NCBI GenBank assembly: GCA_954871525.1
Contig: OX940871.1
Span: 124,001 to 188,000, forward strand
DNA length: 64,000 bases
Reading direction: 5' to 3'
Origin: Parietaria judaica
Lineage: Eukaryota > Streptophyta > Magnoliopsida > Rosales > Urticaceae
Shown piece after piece: positions 1-16,000 of this stretch. A program made the position numbers and the translations under genes. Position 1 is the first letter of the stretch. The number at the start of each line of letters is the position of its first letter. Below the pieces are notes generated by a model. It saw nothing but the letters and a program-made list of their open reading frames with translations. It did not search any database and was not told the DNA's origin.

Positions 1-605
1 CCAATCTGATAATCAAGTAATCAACCCTAAATCTGATAATCAAGTAATCAAAACTGAAAACGAAAAACGTAAACCCTAAATCTGATAATCAAGTAATCAA
101 CCGATAAACATCTGAGAATCAATCAGAGAATCAACCAATCTGATAATCAACCCTAAATCTGATAATCAAGTAATCAAAACTGAAAACGAAAAACGTAAAC
201 CCTAAATCTGATAATCAAGTAATCAACCGATAAACAACTGAGAATCAATTCAGAGAATCAACCAATGTGATAATCAACCCTAAATCTGATAATCAAGAAT
301 CAAAACTGAAAACGAAAAACGTAAACCCTAAATATCAACCGATAAACAACTGAGAATCAATCAGAGAATCAACCAATCTGACAATCAACCCTAAATCTGA
401 TAATCAAGAATCAAAACTGAAAACGAAAAACGTAAACCCTAAATCTGATAATCAACCGATAAACAACTGAGAATCAACCGATAAATCAACCAAGAATCAA
501 TCAGAGAATCAACCGATAGAATCAGTCAGAGAATCAACCGATAAACAACTGAGAATCAATCAGAGAATCGACCAAGAATCAACCGATAAACAACTGAGAA
601 TCAGA
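1..605. repeat. Minisatellite with telobox-like motifs
   Basis: Imperfect tandem units of roughly 110-130 bases are built from the words AATCTGATAATCAAG, AACTGAAAACGAAAAACG, GTAAACCCTAAATC and CAACTGAGAATCAATC. Each unit carries AAACCCTAAA, which resembles the plant telobox. The array ends near 605 at AAAACCCTAACC. In the second copy the same array lies inside what looks like a 5'-UTR intron of the DUF1640-like gene, so here it probably belongs to a further copy of that gene lying left of the window. Confidence 0.9.
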
Positions 606-618
606 AGAAAACCCTAAC

Positions 619-770
619 CTTAAGTCGCCGAGGGAAGCTGGCTGCGAAGGCGAACGGCGAGCTGCGAACGGCGAGAACGGTTCGAGAGAGAGAGGAGGCT
701 GTGCGAGAGGAGAGAGAGATACGGCCCTTTAAGAGAGGAGGCTGTGCGAGAGGAAAGAGAGATACGACCC
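619..770 (-). other. Possible 5'-UTR exon and promoter-proximal DNA of a DUF1640-like gene
   Basis: On the minus strand a GC- and CT-rich stretch ends in TTAAG followed by GTTAGGG, a plausible splice donor at 619/618. In the second copy the matching donor (42312) could join the acceptor near 41501, just before the ATG of the DUF1640-like gene at 41486. The stretch holds a repeated GAGGCTGTGCGAGAGG block. The upstream limit is a guess and no transcript evidence is available. In this copy the coding part would lie outside the window. Confidence 0.3.
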
Positions 771-980
771 TTTAACTAGTAAACGACCCTTTAAAAAACG
801 ACCCTTTAACTAGTAACCATAAACCTTACACTTTTCTTCTTCTTCTTCCAGGTTTGATATCTAAAGCTGACAAGTATCTTTGGTAAGTTCTATTGGTTAA
901 TTCACTCTCTTTTGGGAATTTTTCTTTGTAGTTCCCTTTAACTAGTAAACGACCCTTTAGCTAGTAAACGACCCTTTTCG
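715..980. repeat. Short direct repeats of ACGACCCTTTAA
   Basis: The word ACGACCCTTTAA, often followed by CTAGT, occurs repeatedly between about 762 and 973. A 34-base unit at 781-814 is present once here and twice in the second copy (42474-42541). The stretch between 830 and 950 is otherwise unremarkable T-rich sequence. Confidence 0.8.
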
Positions 981-1775
981 CACAAAGATAATCATTAAAT
1001 AGCAAATAAAATACAACAATCGATGAATATCTCTGTTTTATTATGTTTTCCGAAATGAGCTCGGTTTTCTTCCGTTGAATAGCTGGACAGATGAAGGATC
1101 ATGAGCCAGATGTTTTTCTCTATTTTCCTTAACCTTCCCCTTATAGGGTCTCTCTCTCTTTTTCGGGACTTTTTCCTCTGTTTTTCCGAACCCTTACAAA
1201 ATGAGGCTTATCTTGCCTTTTATAGAGTTTACAATGCCTTCCCCTCGCATCTTTCCCGCCTTTTTTCTCTTTAATCATTCACTCTCTGACGTGATTTGAG
1301 GGCAGCAGGGTTAATCCTTGCTTTATGTCACTTCCGAGCAGGCTGCCGTTATGGGTATGTGTGCCTCATTAAATGCGCGTCCCGTCCGCCATCATTCGGC
1401 TCTGCAAGCCTCGTCGCTGGTGCTCTCGTCGAGTGAGTAGGTCGGCTTCATTAAATGCACGTCTCGTCAAGGGTCATTCGGCTCTGTATAATCATCATGA
1501 CGAAATTCCTCGTCGAGTGTGATGGGACGCTTCATCGCAACTTGCTTTTGTGTGGTTGTGCTTCCTCGCGATCGAACCTCCTCGGGGATAATCCCCCTCG
1601 CGGTTGAACTTCCTCGGGGATAATCCCCCTCGCGGTGATGAAGTTCCTCGGGGATAATCCTCGTCGGGGATAATCCCCCTCGGGTGATGAAGTTCCTCGC
1701 CTCCTTTCGTGTCGTTTGTGGGCAAAACGACACGAGTTATGTTGAGGATGGATTTGACCAAATCCGACCTTAACA
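981..1775. repeat. Dispersed repeat, member 1 (CCTCGGGGATAATCCCC-rich)
   Basis: Most of this block is repeated, diverged, at 2394-3274. Shared stretches include the region around GAATAGCTGGACAGATGAAG, TTCATTAAATGCACGTC, a tandem run of CTTCCTCGGGGATAATCC units (about 1560-1700) and the end GAGGATGGATTTGACC. The open frames across it on the minus strand are translations of the short tandem units, with G/D-Y-P-R-G repetition, and I do not take them as genes. It could be the LTR or body of a non-autonomous element, but clear TG..CA ends and a target duplication were not found. Confidence 0.75.
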
Positions 1776-2096
1776 TTAGCCGCCAAAAATAAACATTGGG
1801 TACATAATCCGCAGAAGATAAAACATTGGGTACATTAGCCGCAGTTTATCCTAATGTATAATAAAAGAATCTTTATATTAAGAGATGAATACTAACATAG
1901 AGATCATAAATATTAAAAGAAAAATGAAGTTGATGGGAATTGAACATTGGTCTTCTAGGAGAGAGAGTTAAAACTATTCTTAAATAACCACTATACCAAA
2001 GTCTTACTTTGTTTAATTACGATACATTTAATATATATTGATATAAGTGTATATATTTATTCATTAAAAATAACAGATTTGAATCAAGTTGGGGCG
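1776..2096. other. Gene-free spacer, decayed repeat sequence
   Basis: AT-rich DNA with a stretch around 1930-2000 resembling decayed retroelement remnants common in plants. No open frame of note and no convincing tRNA fold. It ends at the target-site duplication of the hAT element. Confidence 0.5.
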
Positions 2097-2104
2097 GCTG
2101 CACC

Positions 2105-3534
2105 CAGTGGCGAAGCTAGCTTTTTAAACCAAGAGGGGCACTAATTTTTTAATTTTTATAATTTTCTTGAAGGTATTAATGCAAAAATAAATGATAAAAA
2201 ATATTAATTGCTGAAAATCTTAATACTCATTAAATAATCAAACTAAATAAATAAAAACATAATCTAAAAAAAAAAACTACTTATTGTAGAATTCCACATC
2301 GAAATTTAATATTTTGAATGTGTAGAACATTCTCATTGACGCCACGCGAATCAGAACGTGTGTGTAGAGAGGGTTTTTCACCACCTTTTTCCAGTCACAA
2401 AGACAATCATCAAATAACAAATAAATAACAACAAATGATGAATATCCCTGTTTTATTATAATTTCCGAAATGAGCTCGGTTTTCTTCCGTTGAATAGCTG
2501 GACAGATGAAGGATCATGAGCCTCAGATTTCTCTCTTTCCTTGGCCTTTTTCTATTACAAGATTCGTTGCTCTCTTTTTTGGGTCTCTTTTCTCTATCTT
2601 TTTTCCGAACCCCTTACAAATGAGGCTTATCTTGCCTTTTATAGAGTTTACAATTTACATTATGCCCCCTAGAATTTTCCCGCCTTTTCCCTTTTTAATC
2701 ATTCGCTTCCCAGAGTGATTCGATGGAAGGCATGGTGGATTTCTGCTTTACGTCGCTTCCGAGCAGACTGTCATTTTGGGTAGGTGAGCTTCATTAAATG
2801 CACGTCCCTTCAGCCGTCATCGGGCCTTGCAAGCCCCGGCGCTGACGCCTTTTATCGAGTGAGTAGGTGAGCTTCATTAAATGCACGTCCCTTCAGCCGT
2901 CATCGGCTCTGCATAATCATCATGACGAAATCCCTCGTCGAGTGTGATGGGACACTTCTTCGCAACTTGCTTTTGCGTGGCTGTACTTCCTCGTGATCAA
3001 ACCTCATCGGGGATGATCCTCCTCGGGAATAATCCCACTCGCGGTAGGGCTTCCTCGGAGATCATCCTCGTCGGAGATAATCCCCCTCGGGCTGAACTTC
3101 CTCGGGGATCATCCTCGTCGGGGATAATCCCCCTCGGGCTGAACTTCCTCGGAGATTATCCTCGTCAGGGATAATCTCCCTCGGGGTTGAACTTCCTCGC
3201 CCCCTTTCATGTCGTTTGTGGGCAAAACGACGCGAGTTGTGTTGAGGATGGATTTGACCAAATCCGACCTTAACAATGTGTTTCTATAAATTGGGAGAGA
3301 AAAGTAATAAGAGGAAATTATAGGGATTTAATCTAGATGTAATTGATATTTAATTTTAAAATATTTATTGATATAGGGGGAGAAAAAACAGCGTTACGTT
3401 ACACTATGGTTAGATAATATAGGGATTTAACCTTTTTATATTATATTTTTATTAAAAATTAATAATAAAAATTGAAGACAACAAATAGAGGAGGGGCACG
3501 TGTCCACCCTCTACCCTTAATGCCTTCGCCTTTG
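2105..3534. mobile_element. Non-autonomous hAT-type DNA transposon
   Basis: Terminal inverted repeats CAGTGGCGAAG at the left and CTTCGCCTTTG at the right (9 of 11 bases pair as inverted repeats) are bounded by identical 8-base target duplications GCTGCACC at 2097-2104 and 3535-3542. An 8-base duplication and a CA..G terminus are typical of the hAT superfamily. The 1430-base element encodes no transposase. Its interior carries the second member of the 0.8-kb dispersed repeat, so it is either a nested insertion or captured DNA. The element is also present in the second copy of the unit. Confidence 0.85.
2394..3274. repeat. Dispersed repeat, member 2, inside the hAT element
   Basis: Direct-orientation relative of 981-1775, with about five tandem units of the CTCGGGGATAATCC type between 3000 and 3190. 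Several are near-palindromic (GGGGAT-AATCCCC, GGAGAT-AATCTCC). It ends with the same GAGGATGGATTTGACC sequence. The plus-strand frame at 2944-3174 is repeat translation and not a credible gene. Confidence 0.75.
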
Positions 3535-3542
3535 GCTGCACC

Positions 3543-4080
3543 CGCTCGGCCCTTACTAAATCCGCTCATGTGTAATACATGCATGGATATTATTTGGTTT
3601 TAATAGCTTCACAAGCTCATTGCTTTAGTCTTAAAGGTAATATTGTAAATACAGATATTCGGAAATTCCGATTTTAATATTAAAAACTAAATTGAAATAA
3701 AAAAATACTAACTTAGGAAGGGCAGATCGAGATCGGACGGTCTAAATTAACTAACTTTTATTTAAAAATAAAAAATTAAACATTTCTGTATTGAAAAGAA
3801 AATCGGAACCGAAAATGTCCAGTTCTGATAAAAAGAAAGAAAAAAGGCGGTATTTTTCGATAGTGATCCAAAAATTATTTCGAGAACGAACCAAAGAATC
3901 ATATCCATTTCTTAAATTTCTAACAAATAATTCGAAACCGCTGAGCGTTTTTTCAGTTTTTTGTATGTCACGGGGCTTGAACCCTGCACCGCGTTCTTTT
4001 CATGACGTAGGAATTTAAAAAGAAAAAGAGTTAGCTTTACAAGTAATGATTTAACAGCTCCTAAGCTACCTTTTCAAACC
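3543..4080. other. Spacer and 3' flank of the subtilase gene
   Basis: AT-rich DNA after the hAT target duplication. The last hundred bases must include the 3' UTR of the minus-strand subtilase gene. The small plus-strand frame at 3791-4018 is lysine-rich, has no recognisable domain and I do not call it. Confidence 0.5.
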
Positions 4081-8016
<3,936 letters not shown>

Positions 8017-8192
8017 GGAAGCGACACTACTGCTTCTGCTTCTTCTTCTTGCAATGAGAGAGAGAGGAGTGTATCTATATGTGTAAGTATATGTAATGGC
8101 GTTTTCACAGAATACAATGCGAGAGAGAGAGAAGGTAACTGTCTCTATGGGTGTCCTGTGCTGTGAGATGATAAAGTGATATTGGATTTTCA

Positions 8193-8200
8193 TATTTATA
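8193..8200 (-). promoter_or_regulatory. Candidate TATA box of the subtilase gene
   Basis: TATAAATA on the minus strand, about 180 bases before the ATG at 8016. Between them lies a GA/CT-rich leader typical of plant 5' UTRs. Position and motif fit, but no start site is known. Confidence 0.45.
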
Positions 8201-8753
8201 AATGCTTTGTATTTTGGTCGTACGTAAATACCTCAAAGATTATTGAAATATATATAGGTATATATTATATAATACTGAAAATAAAGGACTTGGGAAATCC
8301 GGAATATTTTTGAAAATCAGGAATCGGAATTTTTGTTCTGGGAAAGAAACGTACCGAAACTTTCTGGTTCTGAATTTAAAATATACATAATATGTGTCTT
8401 TTTTTACTTAATGTTTAATTAGTTTGGGCCGTCGTCAAATTAATTAGTAAAATGCATACCGGGAATTATGAGTTGTCTTTTCTAGAATTTAGATTTTTGG
8501 TTCTGATTTCAAAATATATATATATATATATATAACATTTTTTTTCATCTTGAGAGTCTTCTTAAAAATAGTTAATTAATCTTGGCCGACGAAAATAGAT
8601 TAAAAAAATTTAGAAATTTTGTTTCCTTTTTATCTGAGATCCAAATTTCTAGTTCAAATTCCTTAAAAAGGGAATTTTCAAACCTAGATATTTACCTGAT
8701 TAAATACTATAAGTATAAGGTGTGTGTGTGTGTATATATATATATATTATATG
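8201..8753. other. AT-rich upstream spacer of the subtilase gene
   Basis: No gene seen. It contains an (AT) tract around 8513-8534 and a GT/AT microsatellite at 8721-8750, just before the target duplication of the second hAT element. Confidence 0.5.
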
Positions 8754-8761
8754 AATAAGAG

Positions 8762-9782
8762 CAAGGTTTCAAATTTCGCGAAATTCGAACGACATTCCGA
8801 CCGATTTTCGTTTTTCGCAGATATGGGCACGTGGGTGGAATATCGTTTGTCGTTTTTAAGAGAAAAAATCGCGAAAAATGGTTGGAATTTCGCAAAAAAT
8901 CATAGTTTTGGTTAGATTTTGGCAAAAATACCAATTAAACTTTCGGCAAAAATAATTATACTCACACAAGAGCACCCCATCCCACCCCACCCCACCCCAC
9001 CACGTCACGTCCGGCTGGACGGCGGCGGCGCGCGCGTGTGGTGGTGTAACATTTGTGTGAGTCCTCCCCCGTCCACAAAATCCTATGACCCAAAGGGCCC
9101 AAGCCCTTGTCCCTAATATTTGGTATATAAACATCACCAAACTCTTGTCATCTATCAATGTGAGACTTTTTGTTATTCAACTAATATCACACATTCACAC
9201 TTAACATACACATGAACTTCACCTAATAATTTAACTTAATATTATACACTTCAAATAATATTATACACTTAACATACATATTAACTTCACCTAACATACA
9301 TATACACTTACTATACATATTCATTTAATAGTATACACTTCAACTAATATTAAATTTGTTACATACATATACAATTAACATGCATATTCACTTAATATTA
9401 CACACTTAATAAACATACATATTCACTTCACATAATAATTTGACTTAATATTATACACTTAAACTAATAAAGTGACTTAATATTATACATTTCACCTACA
9501 TATTTAAGTTACAAATGGGTTTGTATACAATTATGTCTTGTATTTATTAAATATGTAGTTTTTAACCTATATAAATATCTTGCTTAAATACTCAAATATT
9601 TTTTACAAAATATCCATGCGAAAAGTGCGGTAAATGCGGTATGTCCATGCGAAAAGTGCGGTAAATGCGGTATGCGGCATGCCTTTTTTTTCGATTTGCC
9701 CATCGACATACCCATCGGCAAGCGATATATCCGTAAAACGGAAAATGCGAAACGAAAACGGCAAGCGGTATTTTAAACCTTG
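8762..9782. mobile_element. Second non-autonomous hAT-type element
   Basis: Starts CAAGGTTTCAAAT and ends ATTTTAAACCTTG, inverted repeats differing at one base. It is flanked by identical 8-base duplications AATAAGAG at 8754-8761 and 9783-9790. Length is 1021 bases with no transposase. Inside are a CCCAC-rich and GC-rich patch (8975-9060), a TATATAAA motif near 9123, a long ACTTAATATTATACAC-type low-complexity stretch (9170-9510), and a 32-base tandem duplication starting near 9615. The GC-rich patch plus TATA looks like a promoter carried by the element, which is inference. Confidence 0.88.
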
Positions 9783-9790
9783 AATAAGAG

Positions 9791-12700
9791 GATGTGGTGT
9801 TTTGGCTTATCTTTAGTCATGTGATGAGGAACCCGTGAGTTGTGGTTTGTGGAGTGAATTGCAAGTTTGTAGCTGGATTTGAATGTCAAATTTACAAGCT
9901 TAGTCTAACTTTAATTATTATCACTAAACTAATCATTTGTTTAATTCACAATAATATTGTATAAGAATAAAAAGTGGATTTTATATTGCATGTATATTAT
10001 GAAAATGAAGTCAATTAATGGACGTTTTTGTAAGCAAGTGAATGGATATTTGTTGTTTCTTAGACGTAATAAATCCATGATTATTCAATTAATTTAGTGA
10101 TTATAGTACAATGAATCATTTTAATTAACTCAATAACAAGCAACATTTTGTTGTTATTATTATATATAAAATCAATTCAATTCTATCTAGAACTAAATTA
10201 ATGTTTCAAAGAAAAAACAATTTTGAAACTCTCGAAGATGATGGTATTATAAGTGTAAAATACGCATCCAACAATAAAATTATTTGTTATTCCTTGAATA
10301 ATATAAAGAACATTGATTATTAACATCACTGTGGCAAACTATTGTGATATTTCGTACGGATTATATCATTAAAACGTGATTATGAACCATTCAAAACAAG
10401 AAAGGTCTAAAACGACGTGTTAATTACTCGAAACTTGGTCGTTGTTTCTTAAGTAGCTCGTAGTTTAGGCTTATCGGAATTCCTCAATGAACTTCATATT
10501 TCAACTAGAAATTACACCAATTAATCTTAAAGAAAAGCTAAGTGCATCTGATAAATGTGTGGTGATTCATATTATAACGAAAAATTCACGAGAAAAGGCG
10601 AAAAAAAATATACTGTAACAGTCAAATAAATTTTAACGAAATGCGTATTTCTCAATGTACGTAGATAAAATATTAATTAATCATTCATCTCTCATTCTAT
10701 TGCGTAAGTTATTCTTCACAAAATCATTCCTTACGACTAAAGTTGTAACATTAAGTAAAAAAATGAAAAAGGAAAAAAGCTTATGTAAAAGTTAATCTTG
10801 TAAATTATGATCAAACTGTGAATTCCGGCAAAATATATATATATATATATATTAAACAGTAGAAACTATAAGAGAAAACTACCATCTCAAAAAAGATTGT
10901 ATATGTGATACATTTAAAGACCGTTACAAGTGAATACTTTTTGTAAACAATTAAGTACCCTTTACAAGGACCCTAAAAAGATGAGAAATAAGCATAGAAA
11001 AATGGAAAAAAGAGAAAATAAACAGTAAAAATAGGATTAGTGGAAGACAATGAGTCGACATGAAGAACACAATCATCAGCTTTTTGAGCAAAAATACTAA
11101 CTTTATAAACCGTTATTTATTTATTTATCAAAATCACTGTTTATTGCACGCCGAGTATATTATATAAATTAATTTATGGGTTTAACATTTAATTAGTACT
11201 TAATTATTCATCATATATATTTGGTTTCTAATTTGTTTAATTACTATTCTTTTTAACTGAGATTTCATTCAAAAAGGAGAAGAAACATAACCAGCAAGTG
11301 AGAACGTCTCGGAACGATCTAATGTTAGACTGTTACGAACTCAATTAACACGTTTAAGTATAGATATACGAAAGCGACATACATCATTAAGCTTTTAGAT
11401 TGTTTTTTTAAGTCTTATGATGTTTTTTTTAAGTCTTATGATCTATAATGCAGTTTAATTAGAATAAGACTTTTATCGAGAATCATTATGCGCGGTATTT
11501 AACAACTAGATGTCTAATGTCACTCAAACCGGGACCGTGGGCATGGAGGTTCTAGACGCTTGTGATTTTATGTAAGCGCATTTGAAGCACGTCTGAACAC
11601 AAAAGCTTATCTTATCTTAGGTTTATTTCTTCCGTCCAGATTGGAAAAAAAAAAATTAAGCGCTCGAAATACTATTAAAAAAATTTCTCTCAAAAGTAGT
11701 GATTATCAAGTGCTCGTGAGTTGCCACGAGCTACAATTATCACTTGGCATCCTGTGTAAATTCACAAACTTTACCACATATTATTATATAATAGATTTAT
11801 AAAATGTGATAGTTAATTATGGAAATCTGAATAATTAAGGGAACATCATGATTAGAAGAGTTGGATAATGCAATTTTCAAATGTTTTACCAAATAATATA
11901 TGTATATATATAATTATTTACATATCACTGATACATAGATACAGTATTATATAATGGGATAATATAGGCTAGAGATGATTAGAATAAAAGATGTGAATAT
12001 TGATCAAATTGTAACATAATTTTGAAGTCTAAAAATAATTTGTTCTCTTAATGTTGGGACTTGTCATTGTTTTATTTCAATATATTAAATGTAGTTAAAT
12101 GAAAGTCCAAATTTTAATCTTAAGTAAGAAAAATTAATTATGTGTTGCTCTATGAATATATATATATATATATATATAATTATATAAGTAATGAAAAACA
12201 TGTAAAGGGAAGTTAGTTAATGAACAACTCAATCTTGTCAAGGATAATTAACGACCCACTAAATAATAATGACGCAATTTGACTAGCAAAGCAAGAAATC
12301 ATTAGCATAATTAATATAAAAAAATACAATTAAAAAAAGCAATCAAGTTAGCTAATACTTTTTATTTTTGATGTATGAAAACTATCATAATCATAATCAT
12401 AATATAATAAAAGTACAAAGTATAGTGCCGTTGGGTTTGGGTTGATGATAGTTATCCAAATTTGTGCTCAACATGATCGACCACAATCATTATAATATAA
12501 CAATAATGAGACTTTAACGAATAAAGAATATTAATAATAAATTAATCATTTTTTAACTTAAATTAAATTACTTTATAGACATTTTTTAATGATTTTTTGG
12601 ATTCTTATGGTTATAGAATTTGGTTTTCACATGTTTATTTGCATTCAACATTATCAATAATAGACACGCAATGATTAAAAAATATTGTTTTCTCTTTTTA

Positions 12701-12894
12701 ATTATAAATGTCTTTTGTGCATTACTTTGGTTTAAAAATATATATATATATTGACGAAGATAAAAGTTTCATAAAATATTTTACTATAAATATAATCTAA
12801 CTGGATTCATAAGCCGAATCTACTAATGAATTCAGTCCTGAACAAAGTCTTCGGTATAACCGATTTTGTGTCCAAAAGAGAAGATCTTTGATTT

Positions 12895-12936
<42 letters not shown>

Positions 12937-13023
12937 ACAAATAATAAAGTTTAGATCTTTTTTAGCACAAAATCTTAGTAGTTGAAATTAGAAGTTAGAG
13001 ACATGTCCAGAGAGTTAATTTAC
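9791..13023. other. Gene-poor AT-rich DNA
   Basis: I find no exon with codon structure on either strand. In particular the missing 3' exons of the tRNA synthetase gene are not here. It holds (AT) tracts near 10835, 11900 and 12155 and a long one at 12899-12930. It is also present in the second copy. Confidence 0.7.
12899..12930. repeat. (AT)16 microsatellite
   Basis: Sixteen AT units followed by an A run, about 90 bases beyond the last recognisable exon of the tRNA synthetase gene. The break that removed the rest of that gene may lie here. The A run is one base longer in the second copy. Confidence 0.85.
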
Positions 13024-16000
13024 CTTGCGCTTTGACATCACAGTGTTACTGATATTCAACCGTGAATATTCCCACACGTGCGGTTGGTAAAGGCCCAATG
13101 AGTGTAACAACCAATAGTATGAAGCTCGGCGAGTCTCAAACTCAAGCGTACAAAGCTGTTCGAAACAGCAATCAATGGGATTAGGATCAACCGCACATAT
13201 GTAGCATCTTTCCCGTTTACTATTTAGTGGTATAAAATTGACAAAACATTTCATAAAGATAAAAACAAAATCATGATCTCAGAGATATTAGGCCACTATT
13301 TAAGCATACCGAATGCGTAATATTCTCCAGTGAATCAACAATGCAGTGAGCATAGTCATAACTTGGATAGATACACCACTTATCTCCAGCGTGCGGATGA
13401 GGAGTGAACTGTAGCAATAAAACTGTCATCATAACCATTGTCGGGTTTTTCTCGTGAAAATAAAACATGTGATGATGGGTTTCCACGCACCTTGATACGA
13501 TAAGCTATAAGGTCATACATGTTAAAGTTATCGCTCTGCATATCTTGCTTCATTCGAAGCGTGGCTTTTCCCTCTTCAATCAGACCGCGTCTCATATCCT
13601 CAAAGAGTCGGAGTGACTCGTCGATGGGCCTATCTCTCCATGGACTGTTCATCTTTTTTTCTCTGTATTCCTTTATTTCGTCTGCCGTCTGCAACCAAAA
13701 TTTTGTACACTCTAATCACGAATAAAAACCAGAAGAGATTGGTAAAAATGATACCCACATACACTCGTAAATGCACGAAGGGCCCGAGGATGCCCTATTT
13801 TTATTTCCATCATCACATAAAACCCTACAACTTAGATGAATTTTTGGATTTTAAGACTTGTACTTCGTAAATTGATGAATTTTATGTAGAATGATGTGTT
13901 GTTTGTTATGAATTGTATAAGCTTATGAATTTATATTATTATTGAGACTTACGCCTCAGTTCTCGATGTACAGAATAAACAAAGACCGCAATCGGGTTGA
14001 GGCAATAAAAACATTGAACAAAACCTGATGATCAACATATGCATGTCCTCTTCGTATGAGTTCTACAGCCAAATCAAACAGCTCTTGGAAGTAATCACTG
14101 GTATAAGTGACCTGAAAAAAAAAAATGATAAATAAGATTATCGAAGAAAAAAAAGCATGGCGGAAAACCATCCTATTACTAAGACTGTGATACCTTAAAC
14201 GGCTCCCATCCCATCCATTTGACAATCTCCTGAATATGATCAATATATTCTTTCTTTTCAGCATCAGGATTTGTGTCATCAAACCTAAAACGAGACAACT
14301 GGGCAATCAGAACTTCAGAGAAATAGTAATTTAATAGGGACCTATAAGAAAAACCGAATTGAACACGGATTATTAAAGAAGAAAGAAAAAAGGCAATTAT
14401 ATAGCAAATGAAACAAACCTCAAATAGCAACTTCCACCTCGATCTTTTGCCAGTCCAAAATCAACAAACATCGCCTATCAGTAAATACGGTTAATCGGTT
14501 ATAGAAGTGAAACAGCAGTCAAAGCACTAGACTTTTAACACAAAACACCGGTCCTGGTCTGTACACACCTTGGCATGACCTATATGTAGATAGCCATTGG
14601 GTTCAGGAGGAAATCGAGTCCAAACTTTCCCTCCGGTTACTTTCAAGTGTTTCTCAAGCAAGTCCTTAGTATTGCAGCATCTTAAAACAGAACCGTTGCT
14701 GAAGAAAACTTCAGTGTGAACCTAGATTTCACCGATAAACAAGATCAGAGATGAATTGCATGCATTCAACTAAGGCAAGGTAAGAGGATTATACCTTAAA
14801 GTTCTCCTCGGGCTGAGGGAATATCGAAAATGGATTGATATCCTCTTCAGGTTCGGGAGCAGAAACAACATTTTTCTCGTCAACTTTTGCAGGCTTCTCC
14901 TTCTTCTTCTTTGCTACCTTTTCATTATCAGCTTCTGTTTTTTCCCCGAGTAATTCGTACATTTTTGCATCAATGAGTTCCTGAATCAAAAATATATGAG
15001 ATGGTCCTAGAACACAATAATACTACAATTAAACAACAATTATGTTATACGCGTTCAAAAAAAGTACTAAATATCAACCTTGACAATCTTAGGGTCCGCC
15101 CACGGTTGTCTCTTCCGAAGATGCCCAAACAAATTTCCAACTATAGCCAGCATCAAAATGTGCAATTTCAGTGGTTTTATAAATAAAATAAAATAAAATA
15201 AAAAAGTGACAAGTATTAAATGTATTTTCAGCAGGTATCCCGAGGTTCAGAAGTCAATTTCTTATTACATACTGAAAATTCAAATCATAGACAGATAAGA
15301 GAGTTACCATTTGTTCGATACCGTTCCTTCAGAATTGTATCCTTATTCTCTTCAAATACATCATTGACAGTTTTTCTAATTTCTTCCTCCGAAACCTCAA
15401 CGCCTGCATGAAAACGCAACTGTGCAATTATTTCCGGCAAAAAGATTACACATATGGGATAAAGTTTCCTTCTCTAAAAACAGAGTTTAACGAAACTCAA
15501 GCTTGATTTGCATGCAAGTGAAACTATATTTAACCTTGTACTAGAGAAACGAGACTCGTGTAATTAAATAGTTGCATGAATCGCTGAAGGGTATGAACTA
15601 GTACAAACATATAAAATTCAACCTAGTAAGTGACTGAATTTATCTTACCAACGCCACATGCATCTTCAAATTCATTTGTTTTGAGGTCATCGGAGCCCGT
15701 GACCGATAAAAACGCAAACGCGGCTTCCAACTGAGCCGGAGTCTTAATCTGCAAAAACAGAAAACAAAATCTCAAACTCACCACTCCACTAAAACGACCC
15801 ACGCAGACCATATCCAAGAAGTTTCTAGCCCGACCTTCGAAGAAACGACATATTTCGCCAAGGTCGGACGGTGCACAAGGGAGTTCATCGGGTACTTCGT
15901 GGCAACCTGTCAGCAAAACGGATCCGGTTCTTTACATACTGAACGAGAGATCTTATTCAACTAACGCGCTTCGGTGTATAAAAAATGCTACCGTGTACAA

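Noticed and set aside
1467..1786. Three overlapping minus-strand frames of 84-93 codons
   Set aside because: They translate the CTCGGGGATAATCC tandem units in three frames. No domain, no splice context.
1925..1995. A tRNA-like sequence
   Set aside because: Looks like decayed retroelement DNA; no cloverleaf with a T-loop GTTCRANNC and matching arms could be drawn.
2990..3195. Regular short repeats that could suggest a CRISPR array
   Set aside because: The units are adjacent and degenerate, without unique spacers of constant length, inside a dispersed plant repeat.
981..3274. The two 0.8-kb repeats as the LTR pair of one retrotransposon
   Set aside because: They are diverged, no primer-binding site or TG..CA ends with a target duplication were found, and one lies inside a hAT element whose boundaries fall between them.
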